From Holtermannia corniformis (taxonomy: Eukaryota > Basidiomycota > Tremellomycetes > Holtermanniales), in assembly GCA_001599935.1 (NCBI GenBank), contig BCIJ01000012.1:222483-286482 (forward strand): DNA of 64,000 nt. The letters are read 5' to 3'. Numbering within the stretch: the first letter of the stretch is position 1; each line of letters opens with the position of its first letter. Position numbers and translations under genes: made by a program. The notes beneath the pieces were generated by a model, which saw only the letters and a program-made list of their open reading frames with translations, was not told where the DNA came from and searched no databases. Below are positions 1 through 11,900 of the stretch, piece by piece.

Positions 1-1925
1 TTTGAAAAGGCAGGTCCCGGTTGCTGCGTGACTGCACTGGACTGACCGCACGCTAGTTCCTCGAGGCGTTTTTCGGAGACAAAGACGCAGAATTCTTTGC
101 ATCGCTCGGACTGAATTGTCTGCGCCTGCCGGTGGGTGACAATCCCGCGTTGCGGCGAAGCTAACTTGTTCAGGTAAACTATCGCCACTTTGAAGATGAC
201 ATGAACCCCAGCGTGTTCAAGAAGGAGGGCCTGCGTCACCTTGATCGACTTGTCGACATTGTATGCAGATCGGGCAAGTGGGGCTAGCAGGCTGATCTTT
301 CCACAGTGTGCAAAGTACAAGATCTACACAGTCATTGATCTGCATGCTGCCCCTGGTGGGCAGAATGTCGATTGGCACGCCGACGCCGGCAACCACCAAG
401 CTTTGTGTGCGCCGGCTCGATACACCTGGGTCTGTCGCTGACCGTAGTAGTCTGGGTGCACAAGGATTTTCAGGACCGAACGATCAAGATCTGGGAGCAC
501 TTGGCAGAGGCACGTCTTGATAAGAGTCATAGTACCTCACGAGGCTGATGCGTCCCGCGTAGCACTACAAAGACAACACCTGGGTGGCAGGGTACAATCC
601 CCTCAATGAGCCGACGGATAGCGAACACACGCGCCTCGTCGACTTCTATGTGCGAGTCGAGAAGGCCATCCGGGCGATTGACCCCCATCACATCTTATTC
701 CTGGAGTGAGTTGATCGATGTCCATCACAACCACACTGACATCGATGACAGCGGCAAGTGAGCTGACAGATTGCTCTGTTGCATCTCAGTCTGACATACC
801 GCAGCACGTTCGGTGCTGATCTCAGCCACTTCAAGGAGCCGCTTCCAAACTCAGTCTACGCATGTCACGACTACTCGAGGTGGGTCTGCCAAGCTCTTGG
901 TGACCGCACGGCTGATCATTGCAGGTTCGGCTTTCCGAATCCACCAGAGTTCTACACGGTATGCGCCCCTCCGCAAAATGACCGCGGGGCCTGACTATTG
1001 TCGCAGGGTACCGACCACCAAAAGTCAGCGTTGAAGCGCAGCTTTGACCGCAAAGTCGAGTACATGCGCAAGCACAATGTAAGCTTGCGTTGTCTTACGG
1101 CCGCTTGACATAGTGTACTGATGCATCACCAGGGACCCATTTGGAGTGAGTTGTGCCGATGGCGGCGTCTGCCTTGCTGATCCGCGCAGACGGAGAGTTC
1201 GGACCCGTGTACCAAAATGCAGGCGACGGTCTCAAGAACTGGCAAGAGATCAATGAGTCAAGGTACCAGGTTCTGCAGGACCAACTTGACATTTACGACA
1301 AAGCCAAGGCCAGCTGGTCGATCTGGCTGTACAAGGGTGCGTGACAATCTGTCGATAGAGCGCGGAGCTCTGACCATCATCAGACATTGGCTTCCAGGGC
1401 ATGGTCTACGTCCGGCCAGATACGCCGTATATCAAGCTTCTGAAGCCTTTCCTTGAGAAGAAAAAGGTCCGTCCTGTGCGTGCAGACGGAAGATCTATTG
1501 ACGTACTACAGCGTCTGGCAGCTGATGCTTGGGGCGTCGATGACACTACCGTCAAGGAAGTCTTCGATCCCCTGATCGAATGGTTCGAGTCCAACACGCC
1601 GAGCATCAATAGCCGTTACCCCAAGACGTGGTCTGCTTCGGGATGGATCGGTCGCCTCGTTCGCAACCTCTTGCTCTCGGTGCGGCTCTCGAGCTCCATC
1701 AATAGCAAAGCTGACATCACGTAGGAGGAGCTCGTGCTTGAGTACGCTAACTACTTTGAGGGCAAGACCAAAGAGGAACTTGACGCTATCGCCAAGAGCT
1801 TCTCGTTTGGTGAGCGCCGTTGAACTTCACTACTGACTGCGCTGATGCCACTGATAGAGCAATGCGAGCAACGCACACGTTTGAACGAGATCCTGCGGGA
1901 GGACTCGAAGAAATCCGTCGAATAG
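1..1925 (+). CDS. Glycoside hydrolase family 5 (cellulase-fold glucanase), 5' end outside window
   Basis: Spliced reading gives a GH5 TIM-barrel enzyme expected to cleave beta-glucosidic bonds in cell-wall or exogenous glucans. The first visible exon reads FLEAFFGDKDAEFFASLGLN, followed by LRLPV and a 40-nt intron. The strand carrying TVIDLHAAPGGQN lies near 340. The acid/base glutamate is in GYNPLNEP near 605. The nucleophile glutamate is in PIWNGEFGPV near 1190, and its Asn codon is split by a 43-nt intron. The C-terminus ends ILREDSKKSVE before a TAG at 1923-1925. Introns are short with CTGAC branch sites. The family assignment is firm, but the subfamily and true substrate (beta-1,3-glucan, cellulose or a glycolipid) cannot be set from the visible part. 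The N-terminus, and so any signal peptide, lies upstream of base 1. It is convergent with the ferric reductase gene, 111 nt away. Confidence 0.85.
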
Positions 1926-2036
1926 ACAGATACGCCGCTCCTCTTTGTATTGCACATGTTGTCCATTTCGTGCGACGCGTTACGAGCTCGCGGTAAATGT
2001 ACCGATAAACATCACAAGAGCTGCTAGCCTCCCAGA

Positions 2037-4545
2037 TTACCAAGTGAAGGCCTCCTCTTCGTACACGAGCTGATAGCTCGTTGCTGCCGATCCCAGCCTC
2101 GCTTTGACAGCCTCTCTTGCTCCATCGCACAGACCCGAAGGCCCACACGCATTGACGGTGATACGCCCCTCGATATATGGCATCAAGAGATCCAGATAGG
2201 GGCCAACGACCGGTCGACCGTCCACGTATGTGATGCTGCAGAAATCCTCGAGCCCAGCAAAGACGCTGGTGGATTGACCGCTTGTCTGCGAGTTGGTGTG
2301 CTCGATTGCCTTTTCGACATCGGCGGCGTCGTGGGAGCCATACGTCCGGTGCAGGTACAACGTCAGGAAGGGAGTGGTGGACTTTGGCAGCAGAGCGTGC
2401 AAACGATGCAAATAAGGGCTCAATGCCTCGATATCCTCTGCAAATCGTTAGCGAGGTCTCCGTTACACATCAAGCGCACGAACCTGGCTTGCGTACTGTC
2501 CAGATGAGCATCACGCGCTGTGTCCTCAGTGTGCCCTTGGCGGCACACTTGGCTAGGTGGGCGAGTTGGGCGATTGATGCCGCTACACCGGTACCTCCGG
2601 CGACCAACAGTACCGACTCGAAGCCGTCAGCGTGCGAGGCGTGCCCGTAGGGACCGTCAATCCAGATCTTGACGCGTGCTACCGCTTGCTCGCCCGTGCT
2701 CGCGCTGTCGGAGGTCTCCTTGGTGATCGCCTCAGCCAATTTCTTGGTATAGCCGCCGTACGCCTTGAGCAGCAACTCAAACGAGGTGTTGGCGTTCGAA
2801 TGGTTCCCGTTGAAGTCCATGACGACTCTGTGACTGTCCTTTTTCTCGGCATCGTCATTGGTGTTACCCAAGACGTGACCATTCTCGGGGGGAGCCGGCA
2901 TGCCGGTCGGCCAGGTGACTGCCGATAGTGTCAGTATGGTGTAAAGCGAGCAAAACAGACGCACTGGTGAAGGGATGCGCTTCCCACATGTTGAGCGCGG
3001 GCGAGCTGATGAACACGTAGGCACCGGGGCCGCCCATGTGCTTGTTCCAGGTGGTGGGCGGTGATATGCGGAGGCGAACTAGACTACCAGAACCAATAAG
3101 GTAGCCCTCTGCAGCAAGTGGTCCAGTCTTGATACCAGTGGACTTCTTCCAGAAGCGAGGAGTGTTGAGCCAGATTTGATGGAGCCAGCGCACGAGGCGG
3201 TCGAAAGCCCAAAAGGCAATAGCGACATAGAGCCATCTCATGTACGGCTCGTAGTATTCACCGAGCAGGATGACATGGTAGTACGAGCCGACCACCCATG
3301 TGATGATTCCCAGGACATGGAGAATGAGGAAGAGCTGGAGAAGAGCGATCAACATGTGGGGCTCATGGGTCGTCGCCACTTACTTCGTAGGAAAGTTCAC
3401 GCAAACGACGCCAGGAGGCGAAGCAAAGAACAATACCAGCACTCGTTGCCTACTGTCGTCAGCTTGGAAGCGGCTTCAAAGTCCGGACATACCACCACAC
3501 CGTAAATCCAGTATTCCTCTTTGAAGTCCAGCATGATGTTCTGACAGGGCATGTCAGCTGGCTCGATCTACGGCTGACAACGTACCGCGTGACTGTACTC
3601 GGCTTCCAGGGCCAACCAGACTTTACACAACGTCAGTGCAAAGACGGGTTTTCGGGATCTGCTCACCAACGGAGTGCACGAGCGCAGTGAAAAACGTCAT
3701 CCTAGCGGTCCACCGATGATAAATTTGTAAAGTGGAGAAGCTTGCGCCTGTCAAGAGGGACACTGGGTTCGACCGCATGGCCAACAGCATCACCATCGGT
3801 GTTTGACCAAAGGACATGATTGCTGTACGGTCTGATATGTTCCGGAACAGCTGATTCGTTAGTGCTGCTGCGGATGAGCCGAGGTCGATACGCACCTTGC
3901 TAAACGGCCAACCAAGCGAATAGTAGCTACGGATCTCAGCGATGCGCTATATCGCTCGCCACGAATACTGACTAGCTATCGAGTGGCGGGTTCGAGACGT
4001 AAAACGACAGGATGATGTTGACACAGACATAGAGGAAGATGACGACGCCGTGAACTCGCGCAGGGATCTGCACAGTGGTCCAGCGGGCCATGCAGCCGCC
4101 GACCATGGAGACAGGCTGCAGTGCCTGTTTGCCGACGGTCGAAGACAGGAAAAGGTGTTTGACGATGAAAGTTTGCGCGCGCTGCAGAGGGGCCGGCAAT
4201 CGTCCCGAGATCCATTCACCCGCGAAGCGCCTGATGGTGGCTGCCAAGATGAAAGCGCACGCGACGCCCCAGAAGATACGGCTAAAAGGTCATGATCAGC
4301 ATTGAGCATCGACGAGCCATGGACCCACTTGAACAATTCCGGGACATAGTAGCTGTTCCAAGAGAAGTCAACAGCCGTGGCGATCTCCTCCCAAAGCACA
4401 GTCTGGTCGTATTCATCCTACGCAAATCAGCATCGCCGACGGAGAATCCCACTGCACTGACCAATTCATCAGCGAGATCACTGAGTCTCCATACCCAGGG
4501 GAGGGCACGTAGCTTGTCGGCGCTCCAGACTGTGATGCCGCCCAT
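2037..4545 (-). CDS. Ferric reductase transmembrane component (FRE family)
   Basis: A multi-exon gene for a flavocytochrome that moves electrons from NADPH through FAD and two hemes to reduce Fe(III) or Cu(II) at a membrane. After an N-terminal region starting MGGITVWSADKL, exons encode several membrane helices. Histidines sit in IYHRW and VHSVG, and later in LILHVLG and GSYYHV, as expected for the bis-heme pairs. The FAD-binding motif HPFTSA is near 2965, the NADPH-loop GPYGHA is near 2645, and the C-terminal CGPSGLCDGAREAV is near 2130. The product ends EEEAFTW. The start at 4545 is the first Met of the exon preceding the first transmembrane exon. An extra 5' exon is possible. The 740-nt divergent promoter shared with the fasciclin gene contains a cluster of GATA sites, which suggests iron-responsive control. 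Confidence 0.88.
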
Positions 4546-5285
4546 GTCAAGATGCGAACTATGAATCAGGCTGAGATGGGGAAGAAAATCTATGAGGGCT
4601 TAAGCGTTTCAGGGCGCCGGTCGGTACCCCAGTGATGCAAGAAAAGTCACTGGCTGGGCGAGTCGGAGCAGGCGCAAATCTAAACTCTGACGGGGGACAG
4701 CCGTACCGGCCGCGGCCGGCGACAGGCCCCGTGCATAGTGAGAGATCTGGCCAACGCCAGGATAGTCTGTACCCTAGCGGTGCCAGCATCCCGAGCGGCG
4801 TGACTGCCACCCTTTTTCGTACGTCTGGGCGCAGACATTGCAGGCAGGTACATCGGCTTGCATCAGCCCGGGGAGGCTTACGCGCGTTAGGCCTCGCCCT
4901 GAGGTCCCCATAGAATATACGTGCACTACTGACCGGTCCGAGAGCCGAGTCAGACCTCGGAGCAGTTTGATCCTGAGGTCAACTCGCTCAGGACAGTGCA
5001 AACGACATCATGCTGCGAGCTAACGACTGGTCCCTATCGATAAAAAGGTGCCTGTGGCTTATCTGATTTGATAAAGTGCCAGAAATAGCCTATCTTTTTC
5101 GCTTCCGCTGATCTTTACAGTCGGCTGGCCTAGGGCGGAGGGCGCACGAGATCTGCACAGGAAGTTTATCGTGACGAGCCGAAGCGGCCGCCCGACATGT
5201 CGGTAAAGCCGTTTGCAGCAACTGCTACGTCTGCCAAATTTTCGACACCACAACCAAGCCGGCAACCTTGCTGACATCTTCAGCC
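4546..5285. other. Divergent intergenic region between ferric reductase and fasciclin genes
   Basis: A 740-nt stretch with no convincing coding exon. Short open frames on both strands lack splice-supported continuation or family similarity. Its one clear feature is a group of GATA/TATC motifs between about 5033 and 5094, next to the fasciclin gene and about 0.5 kb upstream of the ferric reductase start. Confidence 0.6.
5033..5094. promoter_or_regulatory. Cluster of GATA-factor sites, including an exact ATCWGATAA (reverse) site
   Basis: Five GATA/TATC motifs fall within about 60 nt: TATCGATAA near 5035, TTATCTGAT at 5059-5067, TTGATAAAG near 5068 and CTATCTTTTT near 5090. TTATCTGAT is the exact reverse complement of ATCAGATAA, which matches the ATCWGATAA consensus of fungal siderophore-type GATA repressors (Sre1, SreA, Urbs1, Fep1). 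These factors repress iron-uptake genes when iron is abundant. A ferric reductase is a typical target. That it is regulated this way here is inferred from motif and position only. Confidence 0.5.
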
Positions 5286-6743
5286 ATGAAGTCCCAGTCC
5301 GTAGCGCATCTAGCCATCGCACTAGCTCTACTGGGAGTGGCGAACGTGCTTGGCCGAACGAACGATGGAAAGTATCATCGGTGAGCAAGCAAGGATCCGC
5401 CCAGTGTCTTGCTGACCCAGTCTCAGCAAGGCATCTTATTTGAACCGAGAGATTGGGTACAACGCCGAAATCAGCGCTTGGGCTCTGTACGCCGGCACAG
5501 TCCAGGATGAGGTGATCCCACACCTCGAAAAGGACGCACCGATCACCGTCGTCATTGCGCGCAATGAGGACTGGTATACATGGGCGATCGACCAAGGTGG
5601 CAATCACGACGACCCGAACACGATGCTCACTCAAGAATTCAACTCCAAGTTGCAGAAGCAGTACCCGTACTCGTGTAAGTTGCCGGCCAAAAACATCGCA
5701 CAGAGACTGAGCGCCAGTCCTCGATGGGCACCTCGACCTCGAGAACACAGCCGTCGGCGAGACGGTCGTTCTCCAGTCTGCGGCAAAGTCGCCAGCCGGT
5801 GACTGGACGCTGCCGTGGGCCTTCACCAAGGAGCCAGCGTACTCGACCGCGGATAGCGCTTATACAGTGCCCGGAGTTGCGGCCGCAAGCAGCGAACGCA
5901 AGCGAAGTCTCAAGAAGCGCTCAGTTGGCAAACAAAACCCCAAGGTGGCCAAGCGCCACAGCGGCTCGAGCAAGATCCCAGGCGTCCACGGCAGCAAGCT
6001 GGGGAAGCGTGACGAGGAGGCCGCGGCGGTCGAGGATCGCTCGATGATCTACAATGGGACGATGTACGACGCAGGTACGTTTAGCGTGACGAGCTGAGTC
6101 AACCGACTGAACGCGGAGATAGTCGGACCGATAAACATCACGACGCCAGACATATCTGGTCTCGCAGTCATCGCGCCTAACCAGGTCGTCGTTCAGATCA
6201 TCAACCGCTACCCGGTAAGTCGACGACATGACAGCAAGGCGACTCGCTGACGTGGTCGCGCAGAGCCTTCCAACTTGGCTCAACAACACCATCGCTTCTC
6301 TCAACAACACCCAATGGGCCAACGTCGAGGCGCGATTGCCAATGTTCGCCGCTCTCAACACACAACAAAGTGCGCTTGAATCCAAATGAGCCACGATACT
6401 TACTCACCCTGCAGACTTCACCCTCTTTGTGCCGCCCACCTCTGTCCTGGAGACGGCACTCAAGCTGTCCGATGCCGACTTGACAGCCTTTATGAACGCC
6501 CACTTGATCGCCGACAAGCAGGTGATCCTAGGCGTTGAAGCGCAAAACGCCACAACCGCCGACTCGACCTCGATCGAAGTACAGAATGGTTGGGCTGCGC
6601 GAGGGTCTGTAAACGCCACGGTGACTGCAAAGAACAGACTTACCAACGGCGGTCTGCTGCACGTGAGTGGTGAATGCAAGTCTTGATGAGATATTAACCA
6701 CGTCGCGTGACAGGTGCTCGATCGCGCACTCGTTTCTCTGTAG
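5286..6743 (+). CDS. Secreted fasciclin (FAS1) domain protein with Kex2-type cleavage sites
   Basis: Starts MKSQSVAHLAIALALLG, a typical signal peptide, with a donor soon after. The second exon (YLNREIGYNAEISAWALY...) and the later exons (LPTWLNNTIASLNNTQW..., DFTLFVPPTSVLETALKLSD) show the fasciclin pattern of short hydrophobic strands, the FVP motif and a closing LTNGGLLHVLDRALV. FAS1 domains mediate adhesion or wall association outside the cell. Several N-x-S/T sites are present. Between the degenerate first domain and the second is a very basic linker (5890-6013) with dibasic sites KKR, AKR and GKR. The last exon is only about 30 nt and ends in TAG at 6741-6743. A GPI anchor is not evident, because the C-terminus ends shortly after the FAS1 closing strand. 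Function beyond secretion and adhesion is unknown. Confidence 0.8.
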
Positions 6744-6941
6744 TCAGTCTCCGATGTTACAGACGATCGGTGTGTATGCTTGAGCGACTCGCTCGCTTTC
6801 AGTCATCCTGCGCTCTCAGTCCCTTCAACTCCTCGTATATCACTTATCATACATGCCATAATACAGCTGCTTGGAACCTTCACTCCTCCATCGCACCGCC
6901 CTTGGCGTTGGAGACAATCTTCTGCACCTCGGCCTTGACGT

Positions 6942-7547
6942 TCACGTCGTCGTCTCGTACCTCGTCTGCTCTCCTATGATCATGTCAATTTGGGCCAGGG
7001 GATGGGCAGGGCATGCGTACTCCATTGCCGTAGTATAGCTCTCCTTGACCGCGGCCAGAAGATCCCGCAAGTTGCCCAACGCCTTGAACAGGCAGTCGAC
7101 AGCAGATTTCGAGTCTGTCGTGGTCAGACACGCCCGGACAGATGAGCCGCAGGACATACCGTACATCTGGATACGGAGGTGGATCTTGGGTTCCGATGGA
7201 TGGGGTGCACTGCCCTGCGTCAGAACGTGCATTGAAGTGACTGTCAAGCTGACCTGTAGCCGCAAAACTCTACATCTGGACTGCGGGCGGTATCAGCTAC
7301 AACAGAAGCAAGCGGTAGCGAGCAACCGACTCTTTCATGATGATCCACCGCAGGGCGTTGCCCAAGGTGTGGTCCTCGTGCCCGAGACAAAAGGTGCAGG
7401 CCGAGTTGTCCGCTGCGGCTCCCGGGAGCTGCATGATGATCAGACATGTACAATCATGGCAGAATGTTGCCGACTGACGATTGAAATCTTGTCCAGCGCA
7501 GAGATACCTGTCGAGGCCTGCAAGACACCGGCGTTGTGTTCGACCAT
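6942..7547 (-). CDS. RPC19: RNA polymerase I/III shared subunit AC19
   Basis: Encodes the small alpha-like (L/Rpb11-type) subunit shared by RNA polymerases I and III, which pairs with AC40 in the assembly platform. The exon near 7400 reads ACTFCLGHEDHTLGNALRWI, where HTLGNALR is the family signature. The next conserved block, FCGY + SAPHPSEPKIHLRIQMY, is joined across an intron, and the final exon contains LFKALGNLRDLLAAVKE. I place the start at 7547 (MVEHNAGVLQAST), joined by a phase-1 intron to ADNSACTF. The stop used is at 6942-6944. A different last exon using downstream codons could not be excluded. It is convergent with the fasciclin gene and divergent from the small orphan gene at 8246. 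Confidence 0.87.
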
Positions 7548-8245
7548 TTTTGCCCGTTTCTTGGCTGATATTCAAGGCAGTTGATGATCCTTGGGACCGA
7601 TACGCAGCTCTACACTCGGTCGTAGCTCGCTCGCTGGTGCTCTATGCTGCTCGAGTCTATGGATGGTATAGAGCCAAACATCAACTTCTTTCCCAGATCA
7701 CGTGACTATAGATCTCAGCCATCATTCTTCACATTTTGTCCACGTTGGCGGTGGCGCATTGTCCGGTCGACCGTCTTGTTGTTCTGCCTTCAGGGGTCCA
7801 CTGACAACAAGCATGCACTGTACTAACGCACGCGCCTCCCTCTCACCGTACTGCGCATAATGGACACTGATAGCTGCCTCGATCGGCCCCTAACCCAGCA
7901 CAATACTGACGAGCGCGACTGAAACACAACGACGGCATTGTCAGCCTGCGCACTGACAATTGGCCAGGTGGAGCGCGTCGCGTGATCTGCCAACTGTCAA
8001 TCGGTCGTCTGGGAGGGACAAGGCCGAAGCCGCCGATCCGATGGGTCGATAATGGCTTTGTTCACCTGTCAGGCCCTTGTTCACGCCTGTCAGCGTCTCA
8101 GCAAGAGTCGGTGGGGCTGGTGGGTACAAGAAGACGACCTGCTGTCGTGCTTGCACCGCCTTCTTCACGCTCAGATCGAGGGCTAGACGACGGCACGGAC
8201 AGCATTCTACGGCTCCCGCACGACCTTGCAACCCCTAACGCACTA
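7548..8245. other. Divergent promoter region between RPC19 and small orphan gene
   Basis: About 700 nt with no supported exon. It contains a CACGTG E-box at 7699-7704 (in GATCACGTGAC). Nothing else is recognised. Confidence 0.5.
7699..7704. promoter_or_regulatory. CACGTG E-box
   Basis: A palindromic bHLH site (Cbf1 or Tye7 type) lies in GATCACGTGAC, about 150 nt upstream of the RPC19 start. E-boxes are common in fungal promoters. Function here is inferred. Confidence 0.35.
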
Positions 8246-8827
8246 ATGTCTTCAACAACCTCCCGAACGCCGACATTGTCGCCTTCGTCTTCGCGCTCAT
8301 CTTACTCACCGTCGCCAAGTCCAGCGATTCGATACTACCTGCCTCCACCTACCATGTCGCGGACATCATCCTACGGCTCGGACAAGACGGTTCGGATGGA
8401 TGCCGATGATGAGCAGTTGCGGTTACCGCCAATCAACACCCTGGCTCTGCTCTCGGTGCGCTCGCCAAAGTGGTCAGTATACAGCTGCTGATTCTCAATC
8501 AGCCTTCCAAGCGCACGGAGACCATCAAAGCTCCCTTCCGCACCCCTGAACAGCAAGTGCTGCGACAGCCATCCCACGTTAGGTAGGTTGCACTGTCCAT
8601 AGCCCTAGTCTGAGCTGACATCTGATCCCAGCCACCGACAACCCTCCATCTCCCACTCCACAAGCCTCTTCATCGCCCCTCCTCCAGTCCAGCAGCGCAT
8701 GGTCCTCGTTGGCCCTGCGATCGCACAGCACATCCGCCGCGGTGGAGCCGTCAACATCCGGGGGCCACACGGCCAGATCGTTGGCCGGATTCCAGCGCTC
8801 AGCCGCGGATGCCCATACGTCCGCTGA
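8246..8827 (+). CDS. Small Ser/Pro-rich orphan protein
   Basis: Three exons give a protein of roughly 165 residues. The first exon starts MSSTTSRTPTLSPSSSRSSY and is rich in Ser, Pro and Thr, probably disordered and phosphorylatable. A short intron ending CTGATTCTCAATCAG leads to KRTETIKAPFRTPEQQVLRQ. A third exon, after an intron with CTGAC and CTGAT branch candidates, reads FIAPPPVQQRMVLVGPAIAQ and then HIRRGGAVNIRGPHGQIVGR before a TGA at 8825-8827. The reading frame stays open across both introns, which supports a real gene. I recognise no family. The basic, Gly-containing C-terminus is the more ordered part. It is convergent with the CSC1-like gene, 122 nt away. Confidence 0.6.
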
Positions 8828-8949
8828 TGACACGACCCTTGTAACGTAACCCCAAAAGTGTTGTATGAATTATGTGCATCGTGTCATTATGTGCTATGCT
8901 GCGGAAACAATCGACGTGTATAGATAGATGCTGGAGGATCGGACAAGCT

Positions 8950-11900
8950 CTAGTACTCGTTAGGAGGGAATGATGAGATCTCAATCTTGCCCTGACAAGT
9001 TGTCAGCTATCGACTCTAACACGCAGCATGCGACACACCTTGGCGTTCAAGATGGCATTCCTGGTGGTCGACTCGACCCCCGCCCTGGCGTTGTCTGCGA
9101 CTTCGGCATCTGCAAGCCCCAATGAGTCCCTAGGCAGCCACAAGATTCGTTGCGGGTCCTTGGTCGCAGGGTGCAAAAAGGCCTTTGGGTCGGCGCCGTC
9201 GTCACGCCGTGATCGCTGGGCACCACGACCTCCAGGTTTCGCAAAGTCGGCCTCGGTCTTTGCCGGGTCCTCGTCTTCGTATCGAGCTTCTCCTCGCTGT
9301 TCACGCTCGTCTACAAGCTCTTGCGCGCGCTTCTCAGACAACTCTGAGAGTTCGACGTCACCGTGCGGGTCGGTCGGGAGCTTGGCCTTGAGCGTTTTCA
9401 GTGCCTTGAGTGTCTTTTGCACAGGTTCGGCAGAAGCGGCCTGCCCGACAAAGCCTGTGTTGCGGCTGGTGATCGTCGTCGGGCTCTGCTCGGCCAGTGT
9501 TGACTGGCTTAACGAGTCGTTAGCCTCATTCGAGGCTCGCTCGCCAGGTGGTGTCGGCGTCAGGTGCTCGGAGGACCCGTTCTCGGGGAGTGGGATATGG
9601 TCATCCTCCCCGATCTGGCTGTCCTCGTGCCCCTCCTCTTTCGGCATGCCGTACGACAAGTGGGCGAGTGAGATGGGCAGTGCGTGCAGAAGCGGGCCAT
9701 ACGAGTTGTTGATGATGTAGTTGTTACCAGCCTCGATGCGCTGTGAGACTCGAGCCACGACGCAGACCCCAGACACGTACCGTGAAGACGATCAAGACGA
9801 CCATCAGAGCACCTTGTGGGATCGACTTGGGCTTGCCCGCGTCGTCCCGTGCCAGGAAGAAGAGGGCACACAGGCAGATCTCTTGGATGTAGAGCGCGAC
9901 AAACAGGTGCGAGATGGCCTTTGGGAAGAACTGGCCCCCAGTGTCCGATTCGGCAGGTTGGTCCATGACCCAGATGAACAGATATTTCCTGCAGCCATCA
10001 GTACGCAGCTGCTGCAAGTGACGGCTTGCGCACCAGACAAAGTAGCCAAAGACAAAGTAACCCATGCCAAATCCGTTGATGATGGGTGAGATGATCGAGT
10101 AAGACATCACTGTGGATATAAGCTTGTGTCTAGACGTTCTCGAGCCAACGCACCAATAACGGCAATGATGGTCGTGCCAGGGAACAGCGTGCCCCATGTA
10201 GGCGTACGAAGCTGATATCTGTTGCTGTACACACTTCGCGGGGATCCACCGAGCAAGATGATCTTGACATAGTAGATGGCCAATGCCACAATCTGCAGCA
10301 GCGTCCCCGCCAACCCGGTGAACTGGGTGAAAATGTATGTGAGGAAGAAAGTCGAGGCTGTAGGCAACTGGGTCGCGAGGATTGTTGCTACCGACGCCGG
10401 GTTCTCTGCAATGGGCTTGATGGACGAGATGAGACCTGATGCGAGGGTGACGATGAGGAAGGTGTGAATGACGAGGAAGATGAAGTAGCGCGTCATGAGC
10501 GATAGCTCGACGCCCGTTCGGCTGGGGATGCCCTCGAACGAAGCGAGTACTAGCAAGGTCAGAAGATGTGCAAAGGCGACTACTTGGCCGAGACCCACGT
10601 CGCAGGATGATCGGCAGCAGCATCATGAGTACAGCAAGCAAGATAGGCGGAAGCACTAGAGGCAGGTCAATTCACGTCTACAGGCGCGTGCGTCGACTAC
10701 TGACCACCCTGGATGATGCCTTGAACCACATCCGGCAATCGACAGACCCAAGCAAGCCAGGTATACTTGGTGCACAGGGTCGACACATTCGAGACCAAAC
10801 CAACAAAGGCGACTGCACGTTGTGAGATCAACAAGCGCAACGGGACGGCTGAAACTCACCAGGGAAAGCCCAGAGGACAATGAGGCCGACGGTGATCGCA
10901 TACGAGATGGCGCGACGAATGTTGGCCTCGTATGGGTTCAAGCCAAGGTTCCCCCAGATGACGTTGGCCGGCGCCATCTCGATGTGCCGTCCAGCCATAC
11001 GATACGGCTCGTTGTGCGTCAGACTCTGCATCGCCATGTGCGCGGCGATCTGCTGGTTGAACAGGATGAAGGCCGAGTTGAGCGGTGGGTAGACCTCGTC
11101 GTCGCCTACGCCGGGCGAATTAATGTCGGCATGGAGCTGATTGCGAGATTTTTCGAGCGCCTCGGTGGTCCTTGCAACTTCCTCCCGAGCCCACTCGATC
11201 GTGTCAACCTTTTTGCCAATGCCGAGGAACCCGAGGCCAAACGGTGCCCAAGACGGCTTGAGTCTGGTCGTAGGCCGTTTCTTGCGCGGCACGAGCTGAT
11301 CGGCCAATGCAAGCTGCGAGGCGTCTGCTGTGCCAGACTCGGCAGAGAGTAAATCAGGGTTGATCGGACCCGTGAGCGCCTCGGGTACAGCCTGGTTCTT
11401 GGCAATGTACTTTTCCGCCTGCTTTTCCCGCTGCGCCTTGGTCTTGTACGCGAGCTTGATCAGGTCGACTTCGGCCGATTCGAGCTTGGCCGCTGCGCTG
11501 ACTCGGGCATCGTGGAGATCAGGCATCTCCTTGAGGTGGCTGTTCGAGGTGAGCGACTATTGCGGCCGGAGATTATCGAGACGCACCGATTCAACCAGAC
11601 TTCCTTGACGCCACCAGGGAGGTGCGCAAACAGCTGTCGCAGCTTGTCTTCATCCAGGTACTTTCTCGGCACACCTGTGAACAGGACTGTTCTTGCCTGT
11701 GCGAGCTTTGAGTGCGCAGGGTCGACCAGATGGCGTTGTCGGACCGTGAGCCAGATGCGCATCTCTCGCCTGATGAGGTAGATGGACCAAACTTGGCTCA
11801 TCAGCGTTCACCCCACTAGGCTTGGAGCGACCTACATGAGAAGATGTAAGCAAGGACCAGATGCGCCCAGTACCGGCTCTGGTGGTTCTTTGCGACATTG

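Noticed and set aside
9028..9720. 230-codon plus-strand frame opposite the CSC1-like gene tail
   Set aside because: Shadow of the acidic disordered tail. Ser-rich without any domain.
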